Assembly: GCF_034096925.1 (NCBI RefSeq)
Contig: NZ_JAWZSQ010000021.1
Location: 1-64,000 of the forward strand
Length of the DNA stretch: 64,000 bases
Direction of reading: 5' to 3'
Source of the DNA: Patulibacter defluvii
GTDB taxonomy: Bacteria > Actinomycetota > Thermoleophilia > Solirubrobacterales > Solirubrobacteraceae
Part shown: piece by piece, positions 39,094 to 47,241 of the stretch
Layout: every line of letters begins with the position of its first letter
Numbering within the stretch: the first letter of the stretch is position 1
Position numbers and translations under genes: made by a program
The notes under the pieces: model-generated
The model's database searches: none
Told to the model about the DNA's origin: nothing
What the model saw: the letters and a program-made list of their open reading frames with translations, nothing else

Positions 39094-40197
39094 CTAGTAC
39101 CCGTTGAAGCTCCCGCCCAGCTCCTTCAGCGCCTTGTCGATCTCGCGCTTGGCGGTGCCCTTGCGGCGCAGGACGCTGGAGTTGACCCAGCCGGAGACGC
39201 CGCGCGGGACGTAGGCGGCCTTGATCACCGTGACGCAGGAGTAGGAGCGGCAGCAGCTGCGGTCCTTGCGGCGGGTCTCCGGCGGGCAGCGCTCGGAGGG
39301 GTTGCGCTGCGTGCACTTGTAGCAGTAGCGCGCGACCACGTCGCCGGGCACCAGCCAGAAGATCGTGGTGCCGTCGGCCTCGTACTTGAGGTTGTAGCGC
39401 TCGTGGCTGAGCGAGGTGATGAGGTCCTTCTCGTTGGGATCGCGGTAGATCCCGACCTCCATCGTGGTCGGCTTGCCGCAGGTGCCCCACTTCATGGTCG
39501 ACCCGCCGCACTTGTAGCCCGGGTCCTCCTTGCGGGCGTTGTTGGCGCAGCCGGTCTTGTACTTCGTGTTCTTCTTCGTGCCCGCGCGGCAGTCGAAGTC
39601 GAGGTCGGCCGGCCCGCAGATGATCCCCGGGAAGTCCGGCTCGCTGACCGAGTAGCGGGTTCCGTCGACGACGCCGGCGATCCACCCGCCCTTGTTGTGG
39701 GTGCCCGACTGGGCCGTCGGGTAGCCCCAGTAGAAGCCGCGGCCGGCGCCCAGGCCGGGCCGCATCGGCGGCGCCGGGCAGTCGCGCTCGACCCCGCCGT
39801 CGCGCTCGCTGACGCGGCCGTAGACCCCGTCGACGTTCATGATCACCGGGTTGCCGTGCTTGTAGATGATCGGCGCGTCGGGCGCCGGGCCCTTGCGGAC
39901 CGCGACCCCGGTCCGGCCCTTCGGCAGGAACTCCGCCGGCTCGCTGCGGAGGGTCCGGTAGGGGGCGTAGCAGACGTTGATCTGGAGCCGGCCGTGCCCG
40001 CAGTCCTTCGGCCGGTGGCGGGGATCGGCCTCGCGCTTGGCCGTCGTCGTCGTCCGCGCGTCGCTCTCGTCGCCGCAGGCCGCCAGCAGGGTCCCGCCCG
40101 CCGCGGCACCGGCGACGCTGCCGAGGAAGCGGCGGCGCGACGGGGTCGGCGAGGCCAGGCGCTCCTGGGCGTTGCGGACGAGCTGGTCGAGCGACAA
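39094..40197 (-). CDS. Cysteine-rich Tat lipoprotein of unknown function
   Basis: A 367-residue exported protein. It has a twin-arginine signal (SRRRFLGSVAG) followed by a lipobox (LLAAC), so it should be folded before export and anchored as a lipoprotein. The mature part has 14 Cys beyond the lipobox, including YCYKC and SCCRSYSC, and two SH3-like stretches (GVAVRKGPAPDAP, and SGWVNSSVL). No ATG or GTG fits; TTG 40197 lies just past the upstream stop and is the likely start. The MauE and thioredoxin-like genes upstream suggest its disulfides need a dedicated redox pair. It resembles in outline, not in sequence, the methylamine dehydrogenase light chain. Confidence 0.7.
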   Translation of the reverse strand: MSLDQLVRNAQERLASPTPSRRRFLGSVAGAAAGGTLLAACGDESDARTTTTAKREADPRHRPKDCGHGRLQINVCYAPYRTLRSEPAEFLPKGRTGVAVRKGPAPDAPIIYKHGNPVIMNVDGVYGRVSERDGGVERDCPAPPMRPGLGAGRGFYWGYPTAQSGTHNKGGWIAGVVDGTRYSVSEPDFPGIICGPADLDFDCRAGTKKNTKYKTGCANNARKEDPGYKCGGSTMKWGTCGKPTTMEVGIYRDPNEKDLITSLSHERYNLKYEADGTTIFWLVPGDVVARYCYKCTQRNPSERCPPETRRKDRSCCRSYSCVTVIKAAYVPRGVSGWVNSSVLRRKGTAKREIDKALKELGGSFNGY

Positions 40198-40200
40198 GGG

Positions 40201-41022
40201 TCAGTGCTCCTCGGTCGGGGACGCGTCGCGCTGCCGCACGACGGGGCGTGACGCTAGCGCAGACGCGCCAAGTTCGGCGTCGCTGCCGCCGGCGACGATC
40301 CGCACGTCGAGCGCCGCCGGCTCGTCCTGGTCGAGCTCCCAGAAGGGGATCGTCTCGCCCCAGTCGGCGACCCGCACCGAGTCCGGCGCGCCGGCGAAGA
40401 CGCCGTCCTCGCAGGCCCGGGCGGCCTCGCGCAGGTGCTCGGGATCGGTCGGGCGGCCGAGCGCCACCACCTGGCCGCGGGCGATCCCCACCAGCGACGG
40501 GGTCGACTCCGGCTGCAGCCGCTCGGGCAGGTCGTCGAAGGCGACGGTCGGGACGCCGTGGATCGCGTGCTCGCGCAGGTGCTCGCGCGCGTAGGGCTCG
40601 CCGAGGGCCAGGACGCTGAGGATCCGCACGCCGTCGGCCGGCACCGGCGCGTCGTCGCTGGCCCGCTCGCCGGCGACCTCCTCCAGCGCCTCCTCGATCC
40701 CCTCGCAGCTGACGCAGCCGGGCGCGTGGACGACCAGCAGCACCGGCCGGTCGTCGGGCCCGCCGATCGCGATCGGGTCGCCGCCGCTCGCCGCCCGCCG
40801 GTCGCCGGCGTCGAAGACGGTCGCGGCGAAGGCCTCGACCGGCTCGTAGAGGGCGACGTCGAGCGGCGGCTCCTCGGCCGCGGCGGCGACGCCGGACTCG
40901 CGCAGCCGGTCGACGTCGGCCCGCAGCTCGCCGACCTGCCGCAGCAGGGTCACGACGACCGCGGCCAGCAGCCCGACGACGATCCAGGCGAGGACGGTGG
41001 CGACGACCCAGACCGCGCTCAC
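40201..41022 (-). CDS. Membrane-anchored thioredoxin-like protein (MauD/TlpA-like)
   Basis: A 273-residue protein. One membrane helix (VWVVATVLAWIVVGLLAAVVV) is followed by a short coiled coil and a thioredoxin-like domain with CxxC in HAPGCVSCEGIEEAL and a cis-Pro loop STPSLVG. It probably reduces or isomerises disulfides outside the membrane, taking electrons from the MauE-like partner. GTG 41022 overlaps the mauE stop (GTGA). The next gene encodes the cysteine-rich lipoprotein, its likely client. Confidence 0.78.
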   Translation of the reverse strand: MSAVWVVATVLAWIVVGLLAAVVVTLLRQVGELRADVDRLRESGVAAAAEEPPLDVALYEPVEAFAATVFDAGDRRAASGGDPIAIGGPDDRPVLLVVHAPGCVSCEGIEEALEEVAGERASDDAPVPADGVRILSVLALGEPYAREHLREHAIHGVPTVAFDDLPERLQPESTPSLVGIARGQVVALGRPTDPEHLREAARACEDGVFAGAPDSVRVADWGETIPFWELDQDEPAALDVRIVAGGSDAELGASALASRPVVRQRDASPTEEH

Positions 41023-41552
41023 GACGGCAGCCCCACGGTCCGCAGCCGCCGTAGCGCGACCGCCAGCTGCCAGACGCAGGTCAGCCCGATCGCGACGCAG
41101 GCGGCGCCGGCCAGCTCGCCGGCGTCGACCCGCCAGAGCGGGCCGGCGGGCGCGGCCACCAGCGCGGCGGCGCCGACGGCCAGCAGCAGGTTGCGGACGC
41201 GGCCGGTGGCCGGGTCGCCGTCGCCGCCGGAGCCGAAGCAGTTGCAGCGCAGCAGCATCCCGTCGCGGCGCGAGGCGGCCCGCCGCTCGAGCCACAGCAG
41301 CGCGGCGGTGAAGGCCAGCAGCAGCCCCAGCACCAGCAGCGCGGCGATCCGCCCGGCGGTCCCGGCCGGCGCCGCGACCAGCGCCGCGGCGAGCACCAGC
41401 TCGACGATCGGCAGGGTCGCGGCGATCCCCCGCGCGGACCGGTCGGGGAGCGCGATCCGCAAGCTCTCCCGGAACGGCTCCGGGTCGCGGATCTTCGCGA
41501 TCGCGGCGAGGATCAGGGTCGCCGCGAGCAGCACGGTGACGGCCGCAGGCAC
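41019..41552 (-). CDS. MauE/DoxX-type redox-associated membrane protein
   Basis: A 177-residue membrane protein with four hydrophobic helices and the MauE motif LRCNCFG (C-x-CFG), the pair that passes electrons across the membrane in methylamine dehydrogenase maturation. The N-terminus LLAATLILAAIAKIRDP is also typical. An ATG at 41630 would overlap the divergent GT39 gene, whereas GTG 41552 has TACCCT (41559-41564) starting 12 nt upstream, so I chose 41552. It is first in a three-gene coupled set. Confidence 0.82.
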   Translation of the reverse strand: MPAAVTVLLAATLILAAIAKIRDPEPFRESLRIALPDRSARGIAATLPIVELVLAAALVAAPAGTAGRIAALLVLGLLLAFTAALLWLERRAASRRDGMLLRCNCFGSGGDGDPATGRVRNLLLAVGAAALVAAPAGPLWRVDAGELAGAACVAIGLTCVWQLAVALRRLRTVGLPS

Positions 41553-41622
41553 CGATCGAGGGTAGCGAGCGACCGCCGCCGGGCGCCGCGCACGGCCGGG
41601 ATCCGTCGTACAGTGCCCCGCG

Positions 41623-43518
41623 ATGCGCACCGGCGGCGAGGACCAGGACGACCGGCCGGCGGACGACGCTCCCGCGGCCGCCCAGGCGGCGGGCGGGTCG
41701 CCGCGGTGGTGGTGGATCGGGCTCGCGGCGATCGTGCTGCTGGGCCTGGTGCTGCGGCTGTGGGGGATCCGCTGGGGGCTGCCGTTCGGCTACAACCTGG
41801 ACGAGCGCTCGCACTTCGTCCCGCGCGCGGTCGAGTACTTCCGCGGCTCGTCGCTCGACCCCGACTACCAGCTCAACCCGTCGGGCCTGATCGAGTGGAT
41901 CGCCGGCGCGCTGTGGCTGCTGCACTGGTCCTCGGACGGGATCGTGAAGGCCTGGGCGACCGACCCGAGCGACGTCTGGACGATCGCCCGGGTCGCCTCG
42001 GCGCTGCTCTCGACCGCCGGGATCGCGCTGCTCTACGCGGCCGGCGCGCGGCTCTTCGACCGCCGGGTCGGGCTGCTGGCGGCGGCGATCATGGCGACCG
42101 CCTTCCTGCCGACCCACTACGGCCACCTGGCGCTGAACGACGCGCCCTCGCTGGCCCCGACCGGGCTGGCGCTGTTCGCGATCGCCGGGATCGTGCGCTT
42201 CGGCCGCCGCCGCGACTACCTGCTGGCCGGCGTCGCGATCGGCGCCGCGGTCGGGTTCAAGTACAACGCCGCCTTCGTGCTGCTGCCGATGGGCACGGCG
42301 GCGGTGATCCACGCGCTCGGCTGGCGTCCCGGCGACCTCCGCGGCACCCAGCCCGAGGGCGTGGCGGCCGACGCGGAGCGCGGCGACGGCTTCGCCCTCC
42401 CCCACTGGCGGCCGGCGCTGCTCGGCCTGGTGGTGGCGGGGGCGGCCGCGGTGGTCGCGTTCTTCGTCTGCGACCCGTACGCGATCCTGCGGCCCGGCTT
42501 CTTCGTCGACGAGGTCCGGCACCTGTCGGACTACACGAAGGGCGGCCTGCTGCTGGGCGAGACGCAGACCTCGGGCTACCGCTACTACGGCTGGTCGCTG
42601 GTCTGGGGCTTCGGGCTGCTGCCGCTGCTGCTGGCGGTGGTCGGCGGCCTGCGGCTGATCCGGGCCGAGCGCTGGCAGGCGCTGGTGCTGATCCCGGCGC
42701 CGCTGCTGTTCTTCGCCTACGTCGGCTCGCAGGGCCGCTACTTCGCGCGCTACGGGATGCCGGTCTACCCGATCCTGGCGCTGCTGGCGGCGGCCGGCGG
42801 GGTCTGGCTGGCGAGCTGGGCGCTGCGGCGGCTGAACGTCCGCGCGCCGGGGCTGCGGCTGGGCCTGGGGGTCGCCGCCGCAGTCGTGGTGGTGGCCCAG
42901 GGCCTGGTCTGGACGGTCCACAACGGGATCGTCCTGAGCCGCGAGGACACCCGCAGCGTGGCCCGCGACTGGATGGTCCGGAACGTGCCGGCGGGGTCGA
43001 CGATCGTGGTCGAGCCGATGATGCCGAAGGAGTGGTACGCCGACGGGGCCCGGCTGCCGAACCCGAAGTCGCGCGAGGGCTACCGCTGGAACCGCCTGGT
43101 GCGGACCGGCGCCGACAAGGCCGAGCTGATCCGTCGCTACCCGGAGCTGCGGGCGAAGATCAACCGCCGCGCCGACTTCGCCAACAACGGCTACACGCTC
43201 TTCCCGGGCCTGCTGGACTTCTACCGCGAGAAGGGCGCCTGCTGGATCGTCTCCGGCTCGATGCAGTCGGGTCGCGTGATGAACAACCCGGCCCGCGTGC
43301 CCGAGGCGGTCCGCTACTACCGCGCGCTCGACCGCCAGGCCGACCTCGCCTTCCAGTCCGTCCCCTTCGACGGCCCCGAGGCGAAGCACTACTTCCAGTA
43401 CGACATGGCGTTCAACTTCGGCCAGCTGCGCTACGAGCGGCCGGGCCCGTCGGTGCGCGTCTACCGCCTGCGCCGCTGCACCCCGCGGATCGCCGATCCG
43501 ACGTCGCGGAGCCGCTGA
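41623..43518 (+). CDS. Glycosyltransferase family 39 (PMT/ArnT-like) membrane protein
   Basis: A 631-residue GT-C enzyme that would transfer a sugar or similar group from a polyprenyl-phosphate carrier on the outer face of the membrane. The first loop has the catalytic Asp in GYNLDERSHF, followed by about ten hydrophobic helices, ALNDAPSLAP, and a soluble C-terminus of about 200 residues containing IVVEPMMPKEWY. TACAGT (41609-41614) starts 14 nt before the ATG. It is divergent from mauE. Acceptor and donor are unknown; nearby decaprenyl-phosphate chemistry fits. Confidence 0.85.
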   Translation: MRTGGEDQDDRPADDAPAAAQAAGGSPRWWWIGLAAIVLLGLVLRLWGIRWGLPFGYNLDERSHFVPRAVEYFRGSSLDPDYQLNPSGLIEWIAGALWLLHWSSDGIVKAWATDPSDVWTIARVASALLSTAGIALLYAAGARLFDRRVGLLAAAIMATAFLPTHYGHLALNDAPSLAPTGLALFAIAGIVRFGRRRDYLLAGVAIGAAVGFKYNAAFVLLPMGTAAVIHALGWRPGDLRGTQPEGVAADAERGDGFALPHWRPALLGLVVAGAAAVVAFFVCDPYAILRPGFFVDEVRHLSDYTKGGLLLGETQTSGYRYYGWSLVWGFGLLPLLLAVVGGLRLIRAERWQALVLIPAPLLFFAYVGSQGRYFARYGMPVYPILALLAAAGGVWLASWALRRLNVRAPGLRLGLGVAAAVVVVAQGLVWTVHNGIVLSREDTRSVARDWMVRNVPAGSTIVVEPMMPKEWYADGARLPNPKSREGYRWNRLVRTGADKAELIRRYPELRAKINRRADFANNGYTLFPGLLDFYREKGACWIVSGSMQSGRVMNNPARVPEAVRYYRALDRQADLAFQSVPFDGPEAKHYFQYDMAFNFGQLRYERPGPSVRVYRLRRCTPRIADPTSRSR

Positions 43519-43573
43519 GGGGGCTATCGGCGGATCGTTTTGCGGCCGTGAAGGCCGGTGGTACGTTCGCGGC

Positions 43574-43903
43574 GTGTCGTTCGTCAACCGCATGGCTCGG
43601 GGAAAGAACCGGCTGTCGGTCAGGGTCGATCCGGAGCTGATCGCCGCCGGCAGGACGGCGGTTGCGGCGGGTCGTGCGGCCACCCTCGGTGCCTGGGTCA
43701 GCGAGGCCTTGCGGCGACAGGCCGCCCACGACGAGCGACTGGCGGCGATGGGCGAGTTCCTCGCCGAGGACGAGGCGGAGCACGGGCCGATCACCGACGA
43801 GCAGATCGAGGAGAACCGGCGTTGGCTCGAGGAGCGGTCGATCCGCTTCGACGAGCACGGCGAGATCGCCTACCGCGGGCCAAAGGTGCCGAAGAAGACC
43901 TGA
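43574..43903 (+). CDS. Small antitoxin-like protein, orphan
   Basis: A 109-residue protein. The stretch RLSVRVDPELIAAGRTAVAA and LGAWVSEALRRQA resembles ribbon-helix-helix antitoxins, and the C-terminus is acidic then basic, like toxin-binding tails. No toxin gene follows: the 92 nt downstream contain no convincing reading frame. GTG 43574 is supported by TACGTT (43562-43567) starting 12 nt upstream. An unpaired antitoxin or a small regulator is likely. Confidence 0.6.
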   Translation: MSFVNRMARGKNRLSVRVDPELIAAGRTAVAAGRAATLGAWVSEALRRQAAHDERLAAMGEFLAEDEAEHGPITDEQIEENRRWLEERSIRFDEHGEIAYRGPKVPKKT

Positions 43904-43995
43904 CCTCGGACCCCGACGACCTGCTGCCGTTGGTTTCCCTGGCGGCCCGCCGGGCGACGGTCTCGGCCCTCTGAGCCGAACGCCGTCGTCCGACC

Positions 43996-44958
43996 TCAGT
44001 GGATGTAGACCGACCCGAGGAACAGCGCCAGCCACGCGAGGCCGATCAGGCGCAGCCCCGGGTCGCGGATCACCAGCTCCTCGGGCGCGCCGCCCTTGCC
44101 CTGGTCGACCAGCAGGGCGTAGCGCATGATCCCCATCACGAAGGGGACGATCGACAGGCCCCACCAGGGGACCTCGCTCGTCTTCGGGTGCTCGAAGGCC
44201 CACAGGCAGTAGGTGAGGATCGTCACCGCCGCCGCCATCGTCACCACGAACCGCAGGTACTCGACGGTGTACTGCTCGAGCGCCTTGCGGGTCGAGCCGT
44301 CGCCGACGTGCAGCAGCTCGCCGTGGCGCTTGCCCGCGACCATGAACAGCGAGCCGAAGCAGGTGACGGCCAGGAACCACTTCGAGAGCGTGATGTCGAC
44401 CGCGACGCCGCCCGAGATCGCACGCACGACGAAGCCGGTCGCCACGACCATGATGTCGAGGATCGCCGTGTGCTTCAGGCGGAAGGTGTAGGCGATCGTC
44501 AGCGCCTTGTACGCGGTCAGCAGCGCGCCCAGCCGCCAGCTGATCAGGTAGGCCAGGCCGAGCCCGACCAGCAGCAGCGCCACCACCGCCACCAGCGCCA
44601 CCGGCACCGGCACGATCCCGGCCGCGATCGGGCGGTTGCGCTTGGTCGGGTGGCGGCGGTCGGCCTCGACGTCGCCGACGTCGTTGAGGATGTAGGTCGC
44701 GCTGGAGACCAGGCAGAAGGCGACGAAGGTCAGGACCGCGTCGCGGATCACGTCGCCGTCGTTGAGCGCCGCGCCGGCGGCCGGCGCCGCGAAGACCAGG
44801 ACGTTCTTCACCCACTGCTTCGGCCGCGCGGCCCGCACCAGGCCGGCGACCAGCGAGCCCCGCGGCGCGGGGCCGGTCGGGGCGCCGGACGCGCCCGGGG
44901 CCGGATCGGCTGGGGACGCCGCGGCAGCGGACGCGGGCGCGGTGGTCTCGCCGGACAC
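43996..44958 (-). CDS. Decaprenyl-phosphate phosphoribosyltransferase (UbiA family)
   Basis: A 320-residue UbiA-fold membrane enzyme close in pattern to mycobacterial DPPR synthase (Rv3806c), which makes the precursor of decaprenyl-phosphoarabinose for arabinan. It has RPKQWVKNVLVFAAP near the start, the Asp-rich motif NDVGDVEADRRHPTKRNRPI, and the later FVVRAISGGVAVDI. Nine hydrophobic helices are visible. The N-terminal extension (1-40) is Ala/Pro-rich. GTG 44958 is favoured, as upstream codons overlap the divergent gene. No arabinosyltransferase is in the window. Confidence 0.85.
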   Translation of the reverse strand: MSGETTAPASAAAASPADPAPGASGAPTGPAPRGSLVAGLVRAARPKQWVKNVLVFAAPAAGAALNDGDVIRDAVLTFVAFCLVSSATYILNDVGDVEADRRHPTKRNRPIAAGIVPVPVALVAVVALLLVGLGLAYLISWRLGALLTAYKALTIAYTFRLKHTAILDIMVVATGFVVRAISGGVAVDITLSKWFLAVTCFGSLFMVAGKRHGELLHVGDGSTRKALEQYTVEYLRFVVTMAAAVTILTYCLWAFEHPKTSEVPWWGLSIVPFVMGIMRYALLVDQGKGGAPEELVIRDPGLRLIGLAWLALFLGSVYIH

Positions 44959-45076
44959 GCCCGGGAGTCTGCCGGAAGCGGACCGGACCGCGCCGATCGG
45001 GCCCCACGACCGGGGCAACGGCGCCGCACCGCTCCGCGCGCGGTCCGCCGTTCGGCGTACCCTCCCCGGCGTCCCC

Positions 45077-45685
45077 ATGACCGCCGCGACCGACCCACCC
45101 GCCGACCGCACGCGCCTCCAGCAGTGGCTGATCGACCTGCCGCTGACCCCGAACGCGATCTCGGTCACCGGCCTGCTCGGCAACCTGCTCGCCGCCGTCC
45201 TGATCTGGCAGGAGCACTACGTCCTGGCCGGCGTGGCCTTCATCCTCGGCTCGATCATGGACACCCTCGACGGCCGCTACTCGCGGATGTCGGGCAAGGG
45301 CACGACCTTCGGCGCGTTCCTCGACTCGACCCTCGACCGGATCGAGGAGGGCATCGTCCTGACCGCGGTCGTGATGGTCTACGCCAAGCACGGCGACGAC
45401 GTCAACGCGGGCCTCGCGGCGCTGGCCGCGGTCAGCTCGCTGCTGGTCAGCTACACCCGCGCGCGGGCCGAGGGCCTGGGCCTGGACGGCAAGGCCGGGA
45501 TCGGCAGCCGCGCGGTGCGGGTCGTGATCCTCTCGATCGGCCTGGTGCTCGGCGGCGAGGAGATCGCCGGCGGGCTCGACCTGCTGCCGGCCTCGATCTG
45601 GGTCCTGGCCGCGCTCGGCGTCTTCACCACCGCCCAGCGGATGTGGCACGTGCGGCGGCAGCTGAACGGTCCCGACCGCGCCTGA
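45077..45685 (+). CDS. CDP-alcohol phosphatidyltransferase, likely phosphatidylinositol-phosphate synthase
   Basis: A 202-residue membrane enzyme. The CDP-alcohol phosphotransferase motif is seen as MDTLDGRYSRMSGKGTTFGA followed by FLDSTLDR (D-x2-D-G, then G-x3-D-x3-D), with Ser in place of the usual Ala before Arg. Six hydrophobic helices are present. Adjacent ino1 makes inositol 3-phosphate, the acceptor for PI-phosphate synthase in actinobacteria, which supports this assignment over PG-phosphate synthase. TACCCT (45058-45063) precedes the ATG by 19 nt. Confidence 0.83.
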   Translation: MTAATDPPADRTRLQQWLIDLPLTPNAISVTGLLGNLLAAVLIWQEHYVLAGVAFILGSIMDTLDGRYSRMSGKGTTFGAFLDSTLDRIEEGIVLTAVVMVYAKHGDDVNAGLAALAAVSSLLVSYTRARAEGLGLDGKAGIGSRAVRVVILSIGLVLGGEEIAGGLDLLPASIWVLAALGVFTTAQRMWHVRRQLNGPDRA

Positions 45686-45692
45686 GCCGCGG

Positions 45693-45714
45693 CGTCCGGC
45701 CCGCGCGCCGGACG
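45693..45714 (+). terminator. Hairpin after the phosphatidyltransferase gene
   Basis: CGTCCGGC and GCCGGACG form an 8-bp perfect stem with a 6-nt loop, 8 nt past the stop. There is no U-tract. The rest of the gap to ino1 (45715-45933) shows no gene I can support. Confidence 0.5.
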
Positions 45715-45933
45715 TGGCACCACGCTCCGGGCGCGCCGACCTGCCACCATCGTCCTCGCGCCGGGAGCGCCGTCGCACGCCCGCGGCACCCGCTCGGGAG
45801 CCTGTGACGGAGTTGTAACCGGCCGCCGCGAGCGGGGTTCCTGGCTCTGGACCTCCCGCTTGCCGGCTGGCCCGACGTGGATTCGTTCCGCGCCGCCGGC
45901 TCCCCATTCGAGATCGAGGACTTCGAGAAGAAC

Positions 45934-47115
45934 GTGAGCAACACGACCAACGGCAACGGCGCGGCCGCCTCCAACGGCAGCGGCCGCTACCAGCGCGACA
46001 AGGTGCGCGTGGCGATCATCGGCGTCGGCAACTGCGCCAACTCCTTCGTGCAGGGCGTGGAGTTCTACAAGAACGCCGATGCCAGCAAGCCGGTCCCGGG
46101 CCTGATGCACGTCGACCTCGGCGGCTACCACGTCAAGGACATCGAGTTCACGGCCGCCTTCGACATCAACGAGACGAAGGTCGGCAAGGACCTGTCCGAG
46201 GCGATCTGGGCCGATCCGAACGACACGATCAAGTTCGCCGACGTCCCGAAGCTGGACGTCCCGGTCTACCGGGGCATGACGCACGACGGGATCGGCAAGT
46301 ACCTGTCGCAGAAGATCACGAAGGCGCCCGGCCCGACGGCCGACATCGTCAAGATCCTCAAGGACACGAAGACCGACGTCGTCGTCTCCTACCTGCCGGT
46401 CGGCTCCGAGCAGGCGACCAAGTGGTACGTCGAGCAGGTGCTCGAGGCCGGCTGCGGCTTCGTCAACTGCATCCCCGTCTTCATCGCCCGCGAGGAGTAC
46501 TGGGACAAGCGCTTCGAGGAGAAGGGCCTGCCGATCATCGGCGACGACATCAAGTCGCAGGTCGGCGCCACGATCGTCCACCGCGCCCTCGCCCGCCTCT
46601 TCCACGAGCGCGGCGTCGTGCTGGAGCACACGTCGCAGCTGAACGTCGGCGGCAACATGGACTTCTTCAACATGCTCGAGCGCGAGCGGCTGGAGTCGAA
46701 GAAGATCTCGAAGACGAACGCCGTGACCTCGGTCGCCGGCGTCGAGCTGCCGGACCGCGACGTCCACGTCGGCCCGTCGGACTACGTGCCGTGGCTGACC
46801 GACCGCAAGTGGGCCCACATCCGCCTCGAGGGCAAGGCCTTCGGCGAGGTGCCGCTGACCGCCGAGCTGAAGCTCGAGGTCTGGGACTCGCCGAACTCGG
46901 CCGGCGTGATCATCGACGCCGCCCGCCTGATCAAGCTGGGCCTGAACAACGGCGTCGCCGGCCAGCTCGACGGCCCGTCGTCGTACCTCATGAAGTCGCC
47001 GCACAACCAGCGGCCGGACGACGAGGCGCGCAACGCGACCGAGAAGTTCATCAAGGACAACCGCCTCGTCCGCGACGCGTCGGGCAAGGCGAAGGCGAAG
47101 ACCGTCGAGGCCTGA
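45934..47115 (+). CDS. ino1: Inositol-3-phosphate synthase
   Basis: Ino1 converts glucose 6-phosphate to 1L-myo-inositol 3-phosphate with NAD, feeding phosphatidylinositol and mycothiol-like products. The 393-residue protein has VAIIGVGNCANSFVQG at the NAD site, SYLPVGSEQATKWY, DDIKSQVGATIVHRAL and LNVGGNMDFFNM, all family hallmarks of the short actinobacterial form. GTG 45877 would add 19 residues; GTG 45934 is preferred because GAGGA and GAGAAG lie upstream, but this is not settled. It is followed by a strong terminator. Confidence 0.92.
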   Translation: MSNTTNGNGAAASNGSGRYQRDKVRVAIIGVGNCANSFVQGVEFYKNADASKPVPGLMHVDLGGYHVKDIEFTAAFDINETKVGKDLSEAIWADPNDTIKFADVPKLDVPVYRGMTHDGIGKYLSQKITKAPGPTADIVKILKDTKTDVVVSYLPVGSEQATKWYVEQVLEAGCGFVNCIPVFIAREEYWDKRFEEKGLPIIGDDIKSQVGATIVHRALARLFHERGVVLEHTSQLNVGGNMDFFNMLERERLESKKISKTNAVTSVAGVELPDRDVHVGPSDYVPWLTDRKWAHIRLEGKAFGEVPLTAELKLEVWDSPNSAGVIIDAARLIKLGLNNGVAGQLDGPSSYLMKSPHNQRPDDEARNATEKFIKDNRLVRDASGKAKAKTVEA

Positions 47116-47123
47116 GCCACCCC

Positions 47124-47182
47124 CGCGCCGGCCTCCGGCGCGTTCGAGCACGCGAGACGACCCGGGCCACCGCCCGGGTCGT
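47124..47182 (+). terminator. Double hairpin terminator of ino1
   Basis: CGCGCCGG-CCT-CCGGCGCG (47124-47142) is followed by ACGACCCGGG-N6-CCCGGGTCGT (47157-47182), a perfect 10-bp stem. They lie 9 and 42 nt after the ino1 stop. Only a short T-run (CGTTT) follows. Confidence 0.7.
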
Positions 47183-47241
47183 TCGCGTTTCGGGGGCGGT
47201 CTCGGGGTGCGCTGGCGCGCCACCGGCCTATGCTGCTGCCC

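Noticed and set aside
47230..47241. ATG 47230 as start of the GT4-PHP gene
   Set aside because: The ATG is inside the TATGCT -10 hexamer; GTG 47242 fits the 13-nt spacing seen at many other genes.
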